A DNA stretch of 61,072 nt from Hyphomicrobiales bacterium (GTDB taxonomy: Bacteria; Pseudomonadota; Alphaproteobacteria; Rhizobiales; Beijerinckiaceae): contig UCLR01000002.1 in assembly GCA_900473415.1 (NCBI GenBank), forward strand, positions 1 through 61,072. The letters are read 5' to 3'. This document shows positions 9,501 to 18,728 of this stretch, piece by piece. Position numbers and translations under genes: made by a program. Positions within the stretch are counted from its first letter, which is position 1. Each line of letters begins with the position of its first letter. The notes beneath the pieces were generated by a model. That model was not told where the DNA came from, did not search any database, and saw nothing but the letters and a program-made list of their open reading frames with translations.

Positions 9501-11398
9501 TCGATCGTGCCGTCGTCGGCGCGTTCCAGCGTCATGTCGTGGAGCCAAACGCGGATGCTCTCGCTGCCGTCGGCGCCGTTGCCCTGCGGCAGCACGTTGT
9601 AGGTCCGCTCGTTGACGACGCGGAAGCCCATGTTCTCCAGTACCGGCACGCGCGCCGAGAGCGAGATCGGTGCGCCGCGCGAGAAGACCTTGAGGTTGGC
9701 GCGCGTGGCGTCGTCGCCCTCCCGGCGGTAGAGGTTCACGGCCCGGCCGCGCTCGGCCGAGAGCTGCTGCAGCATGTCGATGTCGATCAGCGCTTCCGCG
9801 GGCGAGAAGCGGTCGCGATAGGCGGCGCCGAAGGCCATGGCGTAGCGATCGGCCAGCGCGCGGGCCGCCGGGCCGGCCCGTTGCTCGTCGAGCACGTCCT
9901 TGAGCCCGTCGCTCCAGGTGCGGACGATGGCGTTGATGCCCGATTCGAGGGTCGCACGGTCGATCCGCGGGGTTTTCCCGTCGTCATGGCCGATGATGTA
10001 GTGGGTGCGCGAGAGCGGACCTTCCGGATAGGCCGGATAGGCCGCCGAGACGCGGCCATTGTAGATCCGTGCCAGGAACTCGCCGACGCGCTGGCGCACG
10101 GTGGTGTCGTAGCGGTCCTTCGGGATGAAGACGAGGATCGAGACGAAGCGGTCGAACTCGTCGACGCGCGCCAGCGCCCGCACGCGCGGCCGCTCGGTGA
10201 GCTGCAGCACGTCGAGCGCGAAATGCTCCAGCGTCGGCACGTCGATCTGGAAGAGCTCGTCGCGCGGATAGGCGTCGAGCACGTTCATCAGCGCCCGGCC
10301 GGAATAGCTCGCCGGGTCGAAGCCGATACTGCGGGTGACGCGGGCGACCTTCAGGCGCAGATAGGGGATGGCCTGGGCACTGCCGGTATAGGCGTTCGAG
10401 GTCAGGAGGCCGAGGATGCGCAATTCGCCGTCGAGCCGGCCTTCGGCCGTGAACAGCTTGACGCCGACATAGTCGAGATGGACGCGGCGATGGACGCGGC
10501 TCTTGACGTTGGCCTTGGTGATGATGAGCGCCTGGGGCTTGGCCAGGAAGGCGCGGATCTCCGGCGTGATCGCCACCAGCTCCTTGCCGCGGCGCAGCAC
10601 CTTGACCGAGGGGTCGCGCAGGATGCCGAGGCCGGAGCCCTCGATCGGATCGGCGGCGACGTCGCCGCCGGGGAAGCGATAGGCACGGATGCCGAGCAGG
10701 GTGAAGTTGTCGCCGGCGATCCATTCGAGGAACTGCAGCGCCTCGGCGATCTCGTCCTCCGGCAGCGGCGGCGGATTGGCGCGATAGGCCTGGATCACCT
10801 CGGTGATTCGCCCGCGCATCGCGGCCCAGTCGTCGACGGCCAGCCCGACATCGACATAGACGCGCTCCAGCCCGGCGCGCAGGCGCTCGCGGGCTTCGGG
10901 CGTGTCGATGCGGTCGACATGGATGTGCAGCAGGCTTTCGCGGCGCGTGCCTTCCGGTGCGCGCCCGGCCGCCTCGCCGGCGAGCGAGACGAACTTGCCC
11001 TTGGCGTCGCGGGCCACGGCAAGGATCGGGTGGGCGACGAGGCGGGGCTCGTAGCCCTGCTCCTGCAGCTCGGCCAGCGTCGAATCGAGCAGGAAGGGCT
11101 TGTTGTCGTTCACGACCTCGAGAATCGTGATCTGGCGGCGGCGCTCGCCCTCGCCGAACTCGTCGTCGCGGAAGCTGAGGTTGATCGTGTCGGGCTTGCG
11201 CGGCTGGGCCAGGTGGTCGTAGGCGGCGGCCGCGGCACGGGCGAGCAGCTCCGGCGGCAGCGCTTCGAGATCCTCGGCGACGGAACGGCCGTAGAGCAGG
11301 CCGGGAAATTCGGCGGGCATCGCGCTCTTGAGACCCTTGGCGGCGGCGGCGACCGCTGCGACGGCTCCCGCGGTTGCGTTGGTCACTCGCTTGCCCAT
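6551..11398 (-). CDS. NAD-specific glutamate dehydrogenase, large (about 180 kDa) type
   Basis: 1,615 residues. The start at 11398 ([11 protein letters not shown]) follows GGGGGAG five bases upstream and is preferred over an in-frame codon twelve residues earlier. The long N-terminal region carries ACT-like regulatory sequence. The catalytic core contains [31 protein letters not shown] with the substrate-binding lysine, and [12 protein letters not shown], followed by a dinucleotide-binding segment ([18 protein letters not shown]). Members of this L-type family oxidise glutamate to 2-oxoglutarate and ammonium with NAD+, mainly during amino-acid catabolism. Its size matches the family. The opposite strand is open for over 1,200 codons, an effect of GC-rich codon use and not a second gene. 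Confidence 0.96.
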   Translation of the reverse strand: MGKRVTNATAGAVAAVAAAAKGLKSAMPAEFPGLLYGRSVAEDLEALPPELLARAAAAAYDHLAQPRKPDTINLSFRDDEFGEGERRRQITILEVVNDNKPFLLDSTLAELQEQGYEPRLVAHPILAVARDAKGKFVSLAGEAAGRAPEGTRRESLLHIHVDRIDTPEARERLRAGLERVYVDVGLAVDDWAAMRGRITEVIQAYRANPPPLPEDEIAEALQFLEWIAGDNFTLLGIRAYRFPGGDVAADPIEGSGLGILRDPSVKVLRRGKELVAITPEIRAFLAKPQALIITKANVKSRVHRRVHLDYVGVKLFTAEGRLDGELRILGLLTSNAYTGSAQAIPYLRLKVARVTRSIGFDPASYSGRALMNVLDAYPRDELFQIDVPTLEHFALDVLQLTERPRVRALARVDEFDRFVSILVFIPKDRYDTTVRQRVGEFLARIYNGRVSAAYPAYPEGPLSRTHYIIGHDDGKTPRIDRATLESGINAIVRTWSDGLKDVLDEQRAGPAARALADRYAMAFGAAYRDRFSPAEALIDIDMLQQLSAERGRAVNLYRREGDDATRANLKVFSRGAPISLSARVPVLENMGFRVVNERTYNVLPQGNGADGSESIRVWLHDMTLERADDGTIDIERLDPTIEAALMAQFRGLAESDRFDQLVLAAGLAWREAALLRALGRYLRQAGAPYAQGYIADALTRHPEIASSLVGLFFAKFDPRIPTAEREQRMAQTREEIEQALDAVTSLDEDRILRRLVNLVDAGLRTNFFQTGPDGYPRQTITFKFESARVDGLPLPRPLYEIFVYSPRVEGVHMRFGKVARGGLRWSDRPQDFRTEVLGLVKAQQVKNAVIVPVGAKGGFFPKQLPPASDRAAWMAEGTESYRIFVRNLLELTDNLDGETVIPPADTVRHDADDPYLVVAADKGTATFSDTANAISLEKHHWLGDAFASGGSQGYDHKGMGITARGAWEAVKRHFREVDIDIQRTPFTVAGVGDMSGDVFGNGMLLSPAIKLVAAFDHRDIFLDPDPDPAAALAERKRLFALPRSSWADYDKKLISKGGGIFSRQSKSIPLSAELRALLDIDRAEVSPPELMTAILKSRVDLLWFGGIGTYIRASDETDAQVGDRANDAIRIAGADVRARVIGEGANLGVTQRGRIEAARKGVRLNTDAIDNSAGVNTSDVEVNIKIALAGPVKDGRLSEDKRNALLAAMTDEVGDLVLRNNYLQTLALSLTEAQGVAATPGLRFLMQTLEQDGRLDRTVEFLPSDALLAEREKRGEGLTRPELSVLLAYAKLSLHDALLESAVPDDPYLATELVRYFPKALRDAYPDGIASHKLRREIVATQLANAIVNRGGPALVPVLAALTRSDAPAIAAAYAIARDSFELIALNSEIDALDATIPGRTQLGLYGAAQELVTDRMRWFLRRGVAKPGTIEQTIAHYAEGVTALAGELGELLPEAAAQARLARIAVLTADGVPEALAARIASLPALAEATDIVDIAEASKRKIGEVARIHFGVDAQFGLTSLKTAAAAVPATDDYERLARERAVETLSDAHSALTREIAASAKAKGTLESWLDERSEETERTRTTVNAIASSGLTLPKLMVAAGMLADLPSKKS

Positions 11399-11507
11399 GG
11401 CGCTCCCCCATTTGTGCTGGCGCAGCGATGACATAGGCTGCGCAGCCCTTCAACTTATGTGCCCGGAAATGCGGCAATTCGCCGTCTTCGAGCTAGCAGG
11501 ACGCACC

Positions 11508-12125
11508 ATGGCAACAAAGCGTGACAAACCCAAGTTGGGCGAGATGCCGGTTCCGCAGGATGCGCCGCCGTCGGTGATGGCGCTGAAGCTCGCGCCCGGC
11601 GCGCTTTCAGCCGAAAACGAGGCCTATTTCGAGAAATGCCAGGAGAAGCTCGGCTTCGTGCCGAACGTGCTGCTCTCCTATGCGCATGACGATGCGAAGC
11701 TCACCGCCTTCGCGACCTTCTACAACGATCTGATGCTGGCGCCGTCGGGGCTATCGAAGCTGGAGCGGGAGATGATCGCAGTGGCGGTCTCCAGCGAGAA
11801 CCGCTGCTATTATTGCCTGACCGCGCATGGCGCGGCGGTGCGCCAGCTCTCCGGCGATCCGGTGCTGGGCGAGATGATGGTGATGAACTACCGGGCGGCC
11901 GAGCTGTCAGGGCGCCATAGGGCGATGCTCGACTTCGCCGCCAAGTTGACAGTGACGTCGCATCTGATCGGGGAAGCGGACCGCGAGGCGTTGCGCCAGG
12001 CCGGCTTCAGCGAGCGCGACATCTGGGACATCGCGGCCGTCGCCGCCTTCTTCAACATGTCGAACCGGATGGCTTCAGCGGTCGATATGCGCCCCAATGC
12101 CGAATATCACCGGCAAGTGCGCTGA
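11508..12125 (+). CDS. AhpD-like peroxidase-related enzyme (carboxymuconolactone decarboxylase family)
   Basis: 205 residues starting at ATG 11508. The active-site pattern is Glu-x-x-Cys100-Tyr-Tyr-Cys103-x-x-x-His107, the CxxC...H arrangement of AhpD-type alkylhydroperoxidases. The downstream helix (DIWDIAAVAAFFNMSNRMA) is also typical. Such proteins are thought to reduce peroxides with thiol reductants; the specific substrate here is unknown. The gene is divergent from the glutamate dehydrogenase, with 109 bp between the two start codons. A GC hairpin (12132-12156) follows its stop. Confidence 0.88.
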   Translation: MATKRDKPKLGEMPVPQDAPPSVMALKLAPGALSAENEAYFEKCQEKLGFVPNVLLSYAHDDAKLTAFATFYNDLMLAPSGLSKLEREMIAVAVSSENRCYYCLTAHGAAVRQLSGDPVLGEMMVMNYRAAELSGRHRAMLDFAAKLTVTSHLIGEADREALRQAGFSERDIWDIAAVAAFFNMSNRMASAVDMRPNAEYHRQVR

Positions 12126-12469
12126 CCGCGGGCGGCGCGCGTCCGGAGAGCGCCGCGCAAAAGAAAACGGCCGGCATGACGCCAGCCGCTAGTTGGCCTC
12201 GACTTTAAAGGCCCGGCTCCGCCCGAACTCCGGGGGGCTGGGGGGCTGACAAACCGGCGTTCAGCGAAACCGGGCCGTCGAGGCAACGAGGGGAGTTGAA
12301 CCGTGCAAATTGGCGCTCGCTTGGCGCGTTCGCGGCAAAAATGGGGCATTTCCGGTCCGGGCATAGCCGAAAGAAAACCCAGAGAAGCCTCCGATCGATG
12401 TCTTGCCAGCGCAGGAGTGCGGGCGCATCATCGCCGGGTCGACCAACGAGGCCCGGTCAGGGAGGCGCC
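12126..12469. other. 344-bp intergenic region without a recognisable gene
   Basis: It holds a 7-bp GC stem (GCGGCGC at 12132-12138, GCGCCGC at 12150-12156) just after the peroxidase gene, then G-rich runs near 12225-12250 and an A-rich patch (12337-12380) that may carry the promoter of the DUF2794 gene. I see no convincing small ORF and no motif of tRNA, SRP RNA, RNase P RNA or tmRNA. Confidence 0.5.
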
Positions 12470-12838
12470 ATGAGCGAAAGCGAAACGCCACAATCGCAAC
12501 CGGCCGGCGCGGTCTTGCATTTTCCGGCGCCGGCCCGTGCGACCGCCGTGACATTCGATCGGCGCGAACTCAGCGAACTGCTCAATCTCTATGGCCGCAT
12601 GGTTGCGGCGGGTGAATGGCGCGACTACGCCATCGATTTCCTCAAGGACAAGGCGCAGTTCTCGGTCTTCCGGCGCTCGTCCGAGATGCCGCTCTATCGC
12701 ATCGTCAAGGATCCCGCGCTGGCACGCCGGCAGGGTGCCTATTCGGTGGTGGCGGCGACGGGGCTCATCCTGAAGCGCGGCTCGGAGCTTTCCCGCGTGC
12801 TCACGGTGCTCGACAAGAAGTTGAGCATCGTTAGCTAA
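12470..12838 (+). CDS. DUF2794 family protein
   Basis: 122 residues from ATG 12470, with GGAGG five bases upstream. The core VTFDRRELSELLNLYGRMV, EWRDYAIDFLKDKAQFSVFRR and PLYRIVKDPALARRQGAYSVV matches the DUF2794 proteins of Hyphomicrobiales. There is no signal peptide or membrane segment, so it should be cytoplasmic. The function is not known and nothing catalytic is evident. It is monocistronic. Confidence 0.85.
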   Translation: MSESETPQSQPAGAVLHFPAPARATAVTFDRRELSELLNLYGRMVAAGEWRDYAIDFLKDKAQFSVFRRSSEMPLYRIVKDPALARRQGAYSVVAATGLILKRGSELSRVLTVLDKKLSIVS

Positions 12839-12976
12839 CGTTTTGACTGGAATAGCAATTACCGAAGTTGCCGGGCGAGCGGGACGCTTCGGCGTCAGTC
12901 TCGGGCAGGATAGGGCGAGGAGCCTCCTCCGGCCCGAGATGCCGGGTCGAGTCCGAGCATGATGGGTTTTTGAGCC

Positions 12977-13513
12977 TCAGAATCCTGGCGGCGTCCGGTC
13001 GCCCTCGCCCAATTCCTTCTGCATCAGCATCTGGTCCAGCCAGCGGCCATGCTTGAAGCCGACCCTTTCGGCCACGCCGATCAGCCGGAAGCCGGCCTTC
13101 TCGTGCAGGCGGCGCGAGCCGAGCGAGGCGCCCGTGCCGTCCCCGATCACCGCGATCATCTGGCGGAAGCCGCGTTCCGTGCAGGACGCGATCAGCGCAG
13201 CGAGCAGCAGGCTGCCCAGCCCAAGGCCCTGGGCCGTCGGGGCAATGTAGATCGAGTTCTCGACGGTGGCGCGATAGGCCGGGCGCGGCCGGTAGGCGCC
13301 GGCATAGGCATAGCCCAGCACGTCGCCGTCACGCGTGGCGGCGAGATAGGGGTACCCGCCTGCCAGCACGGCCTCGAAGCGCCGCAGCATCTCAGCCTCG
13401 TCCGGCGGCTCAATCTCCCAGGACGCCGTGCCGTGCAGGACCGCGTGGGAATAGATGGCGGCAATAGCGGGAATGTCGGCAGGGGTGGCCGGGCGAATCG
13501 CAAGCGTGGTCAT
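12977..13513 (-). CDS. GNAT N-acetyltransferase, phosphinothricin-acetyltransferase-like
   Basis: 178 residues. It opens with LAIRPATPADIPAIAAIYSHAVLHGTASWE, typical of the PAT/YncA branch. The acetyl-CoA pyrophosphate loop is QGLGLGSLLLAALI, and HEKAGFRLIGVAERVGFKHGRWLDQMLMQ is the conserved C-terminal part. Family members acetylate small amines such as phosphinothricin or methionine sulfoximine; the substrate here is not known. The start at 13513 has only a weak ribosome site, and an in-frame ATG eight codons upstream is possible. It follows the Bax-inhibitor gene on the same strand, but a terminator-like hairpin stands between. Confidence 0.9.
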   Translation of the reverse strand: MTTLAIRPATPADIPAIAAIYSHAVLHGTASWEIEPPDEAEMLRRFEAVLAGGYPYLAATRDGDVLGYAYAGAYRPRPAYRATVENSIYIAPTAQGLGLGSLLLAALIASCTERGFRQMIAVIGDGTGASLGSRRLHEKAGFRLIGVAERVGFKHGRWLDQMLMQKELGEGDRTPPGF

Positions 13514-13579
13514 GCCCGGATGGTGAGCAACGCGCATGCCAAAGGAAAGCACGCCAAAGGAAAACGCGGCCAAAAGAAA

Positions 13580-13603
13580 AGCCCCGGCCGCGGGGCCGGG
13601 GCT
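13580..13603 (-). terminator. intrinsic terminator of the Bax-inhibitor gene
   Basis: Perfect 10-bp arms (AGCCCCGGCC / GGCCGGGGCT) with a 4-nt loop. On the minus strand the stem is followed by TTTTCTTTTGG. It lies 26 bp beyond the stop of the gene at 13629-14411. Confidence 0.85.
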
Positions 13604-13628
13604 GATGGTTCCGTTCGGAGCCTGCTGC

Positions 13629-14411
13629 TTACTCGCGGTTGCCGAGCAGCGAGAGCAGGAACTGGAACATGTTGATGAAGTTCAGGTACAGCGACAGCGC
13701 GCCGTTCACCGAGAGCTTCGCAGCCTCCTCCGGGCCGAGCTCGGAGTAGAGGTACATCTCCTTCAGGCGCTGGGTATCCCAGGCGGTCAGGCCCGCGAAG
13801 ATCAGCACGCCGATCACCGAGATGGCGAAGCCGAGCGCGCCCGAAGCCAGGAAGATGTTCACGATCGAGGCCAGGATCAGGCCGATCAGGCCCATGACCA
13901 GGAAGGAGCCGATGCCGGAGAGCGACTTGGTGGTGGTGTAGCCGTAGAGGCTGAGGCCACCGAAAGCCGCCGCAGTGATGAAGAAGACCTGCACCACCGA
14001 CGCGCCGGTGTAGCGGATCAGGATCGTCGAGAGCGAGACGCCCATCACCGCCGCGAAGGCGAAGAACATCGTCCGGGCGGACGAGGCGGACATCCTGTCG
14101 GCGCGGAACGAGAAGAAGAAGATGAAGGCCAGCGGCGCCAGCGCGACCACCCACATCAGCGGCGTGCCGTAGAGCAGCTGGCCGAAGGAGGTGAGATAGG
14201 TGTTGCCGATCTTGGCGACGGCGTTGGCCTGGTCGGTCACGGCCATCTTGTTGATGCCCAGCGCGAAGAGCGCCGAGATCGCAAGGCCGATCACCATGTT
14301 GTTGTAGACGCCGAGCATGAACGAGCGCAGGCCCTGATCCATCTCGACGGCGCTGGTCTGCTGTGCGCGGCCGGCACCCCAGACTGGAGCATTGCGGTCG
14401 AAGTTGCTCAT
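13629..14411 (-). CDS. Bax inhibitor-1/YccA family membrane protein
   Basis: 260 residues from MSNFDRNAPVWG at 14411, preceded by GGGGAAA. About seven membrane segments fill the region after residue 30. Family landmarks are MLGVYNNMVIGLAISALFALG, the internal YTGASVVQVFFITAAAFGGLSLYGYTT and the C-terminal NIFLASGALGFAISVIGVLIF with TAWDTQRLKEMYL. Bacterial members such as YbhL and YetJ are inner-membrane proteins, some of them pH-sensitive calcium leak channels. The physiological role here is not known. Confidence 0.93.
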   Translation of the reverse strand: MSNFDRNAPVWGAGRAQQTSAVEMDQGLRSFMLGVYNNMVIGLAISALFALGINKMAVTDQANAVAKIGNTYLTSFGQLLYGTPLMWVVALAPLAFIFFFSFRADRMSASSARTMFFAFAAVMGVSLSTILIRYTGASVVQVFFITAAAFGGLSLYGYTTTKSLSGIGSFLVMGLIGLILASIVNIFLASGALGFAISVIGVLIFAGLTAWDTQRLKEMYLYSELGPEEAAKLSVNGALSLYLNFINMFQFLLSLLGNRE

Positions 14412-14602
14412 CGAGCGAATTTCCCCTGACGTTGTTTCCGACGACGGAGGCGCCACGGCACCGGCCGTCCTCGCGCACGAAAGTCGCGATGGAGGGAATA
14501 TGAGGGGCTTTGCCGGTTCTTACAAGGGCCGGCCATGGTTAGGGCCGGTCGCGAGATAGAAATTCGGCGCCGCACTCATGCAGACTTACAGGATTTTAAT
14601 GT

Positions 14603-14626
14603 CTATCGAGAGTCGATCTCAGATAG
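14603..14626 (-). terminator. possible hairpin terminator after the FtsX-type permease
   Basis: Arms of nine paired bases (CTATCGAGA at 14603-14611, TCTCAGATAG at 14617-14626 with one bulged A) with a 5-nt loop sit directly downstream of the permease stop. On the minus strand an AT-rich ACATTAAAAT follows. The T run is short, so the call is tentative. The local AT content is higher than in the flanking genes. Confidence 0.4.
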
Positions 14627-14629
14627 TCA

Positions 14630-17215
14630 TCATAAATTCCTGAGATGAGAAGCCGGCGCTTTCGCCAGTATTTTTATCGTACCGGCGAGCCCGAACAGGA
14701 CGGTAACACCGATTGCTGCAGTCGCGGCCAGTATCGCACCTGTCGGATCACTGAGGAATTCGATCCGCATCACTTGGGTGACGATCCCCCACCCCGCCGC
14801 TGTACCCGCGATGACGCCGAAGAGGGCCGCGACCAGGCCGATCGCCGCGTATTCAAGGGCGTACGACGAAAGTATGAAGCGACGGGTCGCTCCGAGGGTC
14901 TTCAGGATCATCGCGTCGTAGAGCCGCGCCCGCTGGCCGGCCGCGAGCGCGCCGCCCAGCACCAGGAGGCTAGCCGTGATGGCGAGGCCGGATGCGCCGC
15001 GGATCGCCATGGCGAGCTGGGCGACGATGGTGTTGACCGCCTCGAGCGCATCCTTGACGCGCACGGCGGTCACGGCCGGGAAGTCGAGCGCGAGGCGGCG
15101 CATCAGGGCGGCGTCGGTCGTGCCGGCGCCGTTGGGGCTCGTGGTGACGGTGGCGAGATTGGTGTGCGGGGCGCCTGCGAAGGTGTTGGGCGAGAACACC
15201 ATGATGAAATTGATGCCGAAGGAGCGCCAGTCGACCGTCCGCAGATTGGCGACGCGGGCGGTGATGCTGCGGCCGAGCACGTTGACGGTGAGCCGGTCGC
15301 CGATCTTCAGGCCGATGCCGGCGGCGTTCTGCGCCTCGAAGGAGACCAGCGGCTCGCCGCGATAGTCGTCCGGCCACCATTCGCCGGCCGCGATGCGGGA
15401 GCCCTCGGGGACGGTGGCGGCATAGGTGATGCCGCGGTCGCCATCGAGGATCCAGGCGGATTGCTCGCTCGCCTTGATGTCCTCGGCGCGGGTGTCGTTC
15501 AGGGCGAGGATGCGACCGCGCATCATCGGCACGCGCTCGACCCTGGCGCCGGGCCGCTGCTCGGCCAGGAAGGCGTCGAAGCGGGCGGAATCGCGGCTTG
15601 GGACGTCGAGGAAGAAAAAGCTCGGCGCCTGGTCGGGCAGCGCGCCGGTGAGCTGCCGCGTCAGGCTGGCGTCGATGAAGGAGAGCGCCGAAAGTAGCGC
15701 AACGCCCAAGCCCAGCGAAAGCACCAGCGACGGCGTCAGCGCGCCCGGCCGGTGACTGTTGGCGAGCGCCATCCTGAGCGCTGGCTTGCGTGGCCGCGGC
15801 AGGCGCCGGGCGAGCGCCATCAGCCCGATCGAGACGAAGCGCAGCAGCACGAAGACGCCGAACATCACGCCGATATAGATCAGCGCGATGCGCCGGTCAT
15901 AGGCGAAGGCGAAAGCGACGCCGACGAGACCGGCGAGCGCCGCTGCGCACAGCGCAAGATAGATCCAGCGTGGGCGGCGCGAGTCGGGCTCGACCTGATC
16001 ACGGAACAAGGCCGAGACGGGCACGTCATGCGCCCGGCCGAGCGGGATGATGGCGAAGACGAGCGCCGTCAGCAGGCCGTAGAGAGCCGCCACCACCAGC
16101 TCGCCCGGCGCCAGCGTCGGCTCGAAGGGTACAGGCAGGATGCTCTGGACGACCGCGCCGAGGCCAAAAGGGGCGGCAGCGCCGAGCACGAGGCCGATGG
16201 CGGTGCCTATCGCGGCGACCAACATGACCTCCGTCAGGTGGATGGCGACGACGCGCCCGCCGCTGGCGCCAACCGCCTTCATCGTGGCGAAGTCGAGCTT
16301 CTTGGCCTCGACGAAGCGGCGCACGGCATTGGCGACGCCGACTCCGCCGACGAGGAGCGCGGTGAGGCCGACAAGCGTCAGGAACTGCGTGAAGCGTTCG
16401 AGATTGCGCTGGAAGCTCGGCGCGGCATTGGCGCGGGAGCGGATCTCCCAGCCGGCGTCGCGTTGTTCCCGGCCCGCATCGGCGATCAGCTTGTCGAGAT
16501 CGGCGTCGCTGGTCGCGGTGGCGGGAAGCTTGAGACGATAGGTCCAGCGGATCAGGCTGCCGGGCTGGATCAGGCCGGTGGCGCGCAGCGCCTCCTGCGA
16601 GATGATGAGGCGCGGGCCGAAGCCGACGCCGCCGGCGATCTTGTCGGGCTCGGAGACGAGATTGGCGCGCAGCTGGAAGGTCGCGCCGCCGAGCGTGACG
16701 GTGTCCCCGGGCTTAAGGTCGAGCCGCCCGAACAGGACGGGGTCGGCGACCGCGCCGAAGACGCCGCCGCGGGCCTGCAGCAGATCGGCCAGCGGCTGTT
16801 GCGGGTCGGTCTCGAGGCTGCCGATGCCGGGATAGCCGGAATCGACCGCCTTGATCTCGACCAGCGCGGCGCCCTTGTCGCCGGCATTGGCCATGCCGCG
16901 CATGCCGGCGATGGTTGAGACGGTGCCGCGCGCGGTCAGGAAGGCGAGTTCCTGCGGCGTCGCTTCGCGGTGGATCAGGCTGAAGGCGGCGTCGCCACCG
17001 AGGATGCGCCGGCCTTCGCGTGCCAGCCCCTCCGTCAACCCGCGCGAGGCGGAGGCGACGGCTGCGATGGTCATGACGCCGAGCGCAAGGCAGGCGATAA
17101 AGACGCCGAAGCCGCTCAGGCCGCCGCGCAGGTCACGGATGGCGAGGCGGAAGGCGAGGCCTAAGCCGAAGGAGCGCGACGGCTGGCTCGCAGCCGGCTT
17201 GACGGGGGCATGCAT
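14630..17215 (-). CDS. ABC transporter permease, FtsX/MacB-type (YbbP-like)
   Basis: 861 residues. An N-terminal membrane anchor (FRLAIRDLRGGLSGFGVFIACLALG is split here as the first helix near 25-55) precedes a large periplasmic domain. Three FtsX membrane segments follow near residues 270-400, with a central membrane pair, a second periplasmic domain and three C-terminal FtsX segments (LLVLGGALAAGQRARLYDA, LKTLGATRRFI). This duplicated FtsX layout and length match YbbP, which pairs with the ATPase YbbA. The ATPase gene ends only two bases upstream, so the two are translated together. The exported substrate is unknown; the esterase divergent from them is the usual YbbAP neighbour tesA. Confidence 0.92.
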   Translation of the reverse strand: MHAPVKPAASQPSRSFGLGLAFRLAIRDLRGGLSGFGVFIACLALGVMTIAAVASASRGLTEGLAREGRRILGGDAAFSLIHREATPQELAFLTARGTVSTIAGMRGMANAGDKGAALVEIKAVDSGYPGIGSLETDPQQPLADLLQARGGVFGAVADPVLFGRLDLKPGDTVTLGGATFQLRANLVSEPDKIAGGVGFGPRLIISQEALRATGLIQPGSLIRWTYRLKLPATATSDADLDKLIADAGREQRDAGWEIRSRANAAPSFQRNLERFTQFLTLVGLTALLVGGVGVANAVRRFVEAKKLDFATMKAVGASGGRVVAIHLTEVMLVAAIGTAIGLVLGAAAPFGLGAVVQSILPVPFEPTLAPGELVVAALYGLLTALVFAIIPLGRAHDVPVSALFRDQVEPDSRRPRWIYLALCAAALAGLVGVAFAFAYDRRIALIYIGVMFGVFVLLRFVSIGLMALARRLPRPRKPALRMALANSHRPGALTPSLVLSLGLGVALLSALSFIDASLTRQLTGALPDQAPSFFFLDVPSRDSARFDAFLAEQRPGARVERVPMMRGRILALNDTRAEDIKASEQSAWILDGDRGITYAATVPEGSRIAAGEWWPDDYRGEPLVSFEAQNAAGIGLKIGDRLTVNVLGRSITARVANLRTVDWRSFGINFIMVFSPNTFAGAPHTNLATVTTSPNGAGTTDAALMRRLALDFPAVTAVRVKDALEAVNTIVAQLAMAIRGASGLAITASLLVLGGALAAGQRARLYDAMILKTLGATRRFILSSYALEYAAIGLVAALFGVIAGTAAGWGIVTQVMRIEFLSDPTGAILAATAAIGVTVLFGLAGTIKILAKAPASHLRNL

Positions 17216-17217
17216 CG

Positions 17218-17919
17218 TTAGGCGACCGCCATCTCGTGTTCCGGCTCGATCACGCCCGAGCGCAACCGCACGGTGCGTTCGCAGAGCGCGGCGAGCGAAA
17301 GGTCGTGGGTGACGAGGACCAGCGTCGCGCCGCGCTCACGCTTCAGCGCGAAGATCAGGTCGACGATCGAACGGCCGGTCGACTCGTCGAGATTGCCGGT
17401 CGGCTCGTCGGCGACGAGGATCGCGGGATCGGGCGCCACCGCCCGCGCGATGGCGACGCGCTGCTGCTCGCCGCCGGAGAGCTGGGCGGGATAATGGTCC
17501 ATGCGGTCGCCCAGGCCGACATTGCGCAGCTCGGCCTCGGCGCGGGCGAAGGCGTCGGATTGGCCTGCTAGCTCAAGCGGGAGCGCCACGTTCTCGCGCG
17601 CCGTCATGGTCGGGACGAGATGGAAGGACTGGAAGACGATGCCGATATGGCGGCCGCGGAAGACGGCGAGCCCGTCCTCGTTCAGCGCGCCGAGATCCTG
17701 CCCCGCCACGCGCACGAGGCCCGAATCCGGGCGCTCCAGACCGGCCATTGTCATCAGCAACGTCGACTTGCCGGAGCCGGAGGGGCCGACCAGTCCGGTC
17801 GCCTCGCCATCGGCCAGCGACACCGAAACGCCCTTGAGGATATGGACGCGGGCGGCTCCGCGCCCCAAACTTAAATGTACATCCTGCAACTCGATCGCCG
17901 GGGCGGCTTTCTCGCTCAT
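17218..17919 (-). CDS. ABC transporter ATP-binding protein (YbbA/LolD-type)
   Basis: 233 residues from ATG 17919. The Walker [10 protein letters not shown] is at residues 44-52, the Q-loop in [18 protein letters not shown], the signature [14 protein letters not shown] near 144-157, and Walker [14 protein letters not shown] follows. Length and motifs match the LolD/MacB/YbbA group that energises FtsX-type permeases. A longer in-frame reading upstream is a shadow of tesA. The start lies only six bases from the divergent tesA start, so each promoter must lie in the other gene's coding region. Confidence 0.93.
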   Translation of the reverse strand: MSEKAAPAIELQDVHLSLGRGAARVHILKGVSVSLADGEATGLVGPSGSGKSTLLMTMAGLERPDSGLVRVAGQDLGALNEDGLAVFRGRHIGIVFQSFHLVPTMTARENVALPLELAGQSDAFARAEAELRNVGLGDRMDHYPAQLSGGEQQRVAIARAVAPDPAILVADEPTGNLDESTGRSIVDLIFALKRERGATLVLVTHDLSLAALCERTVRLRSGVIEPEHEMAVA

Positions 17920-17925
17920 CACGCC

Positions 17926-18645
17926 ATGATCCTGACTTACGCTTCCACCGACACTGTGCCGCGATATGGGCGTCACAACGTCCTTGTCCAATCGGCTGCG
18001 GCGTTTTTCGTCGCCGTCCTGCTGTTCCTGTCCGGTTTTCACGGCATGGCTCACGCGCAGACGCCCGCTTCCGGAGGCCGAGCCCTGAAGCTCGTCGTGC
18101 TCGGCGATTCGCTGACGGCCGGCTACAATCTGCCCGGCAGCGCCGCCTTTCCGGTCAGGCTTGAGCAAGCGCTGCGCCAGAAGGGTGTCACTGTCGAGAT
18201 CGTGAATGCCGGCGTCTCCGGCGATACCGCCCAGGGGGGCCTCGAACGGCTCGACTGGTCGGTGCCGGACGGTACGGACGGCGTCATCGTCGAGCTCGGC
18301 GCCAATGACGCGCTGCGCGGCATCGACCCGGCCCAGACGCGCCAAGCGCTGGAGGCGATCATCACCCGGCTGAAGCAGCGCGGCACCGCGGTCATGCTCG
18401 CGGGCATCTATGCGCCGCGCAATCTCGGCGCAGATTATGCGAAACGCTTCGACGCGATCCATCGCGAGCTTGCGGAAAAGCACGGGCTGGTGCTTTACCC
18501 GTTCTTCCTGGAGGGCATCGCGGGCGACCGCGCGCTGAACCAGCCGGATGGGCTCCATCCCACGGCCGAAGGCGTCGACGTCATCGTCCGGTCCATCCTG
18601 CCGACGGTCGAGCGTTTCATCGCCACGCTGCCTGCCAGGTCCTGA
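17926..18645 (+). CDS. tesA: GDSL arylesterase / acyl-CoA thioesterase I (TesA-like)
   Basis: 239 residues if translation begins at ATG 17926. A hydrophobic signal segment ([17 protein letters not shown]) ends near AHAQ, so the mature enzyme is periplasmic. The SGNH blocks are [11 protein letters not shown] with the nucleophile Ser62, [22 protein letters not shown], and DGLHPTAEG with the catalytic Asp and His. The family has lysophospholipase, thioesterase and arylesterase activities. The N-terminus before the signal is longer than usual, so a downstream GTG or TTG may be the real start. It is divergent from ybbA-ybbP, the classic tesA-ybbAP arrangement. Confidence 0.92.
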   Translation: MILTYASTDTVPRYGRHNVLVQSAAAFFVAVLLFLSGFHGMAHAQTPASGGRALKLVVLGDSLTAGYNLPGSAAFPVRLEQALRQKGVTVEIVNAGVSGDTAQGGLERLDWSVPDGTDGVIVELGANDALRGIDPAQTRQALEAIITRLKQRGTAVMLAGIYAPRNLGADYAKRFDAIHRELAEKHGLVLYPFFLEGIAGDRALNQPDGLHPTAEGVDVIVRSILPTVERFIATLPARS

Positions 18646-18728
18646 TCCGATCCCCGATCCGTCCCGCCCGGCGGATCTCCCCTTTTTCGTCTGCCGCCCG
18701 CCGGCGCCGCTTCCGGAGTTGCTTTGCC

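Noticed and set aside
7697..11431. Very long plus-strand open frame opposite the glutamate dehydrogenase
   Set aside because: It mirrors a well-conserved minus-strand gene, its product is low-complexity (Arg, Gly, Ala, Asp, His) and resembles no family. Such antisense frames are common in GC-rich genomes.
12180..12260. G-rich patch as a structured RNA
   Set aside because: No motif of SRP RNA, RNase P, tmRNA or 6S RNA could be matched, and no promoter-terminator pair frames it.
17920..18558. N-terminal extension of the ABC ATPase across tesA
   Set aside because: The long in-frame reading covers tesA on the other strand; the ATPase family begins at 17919.
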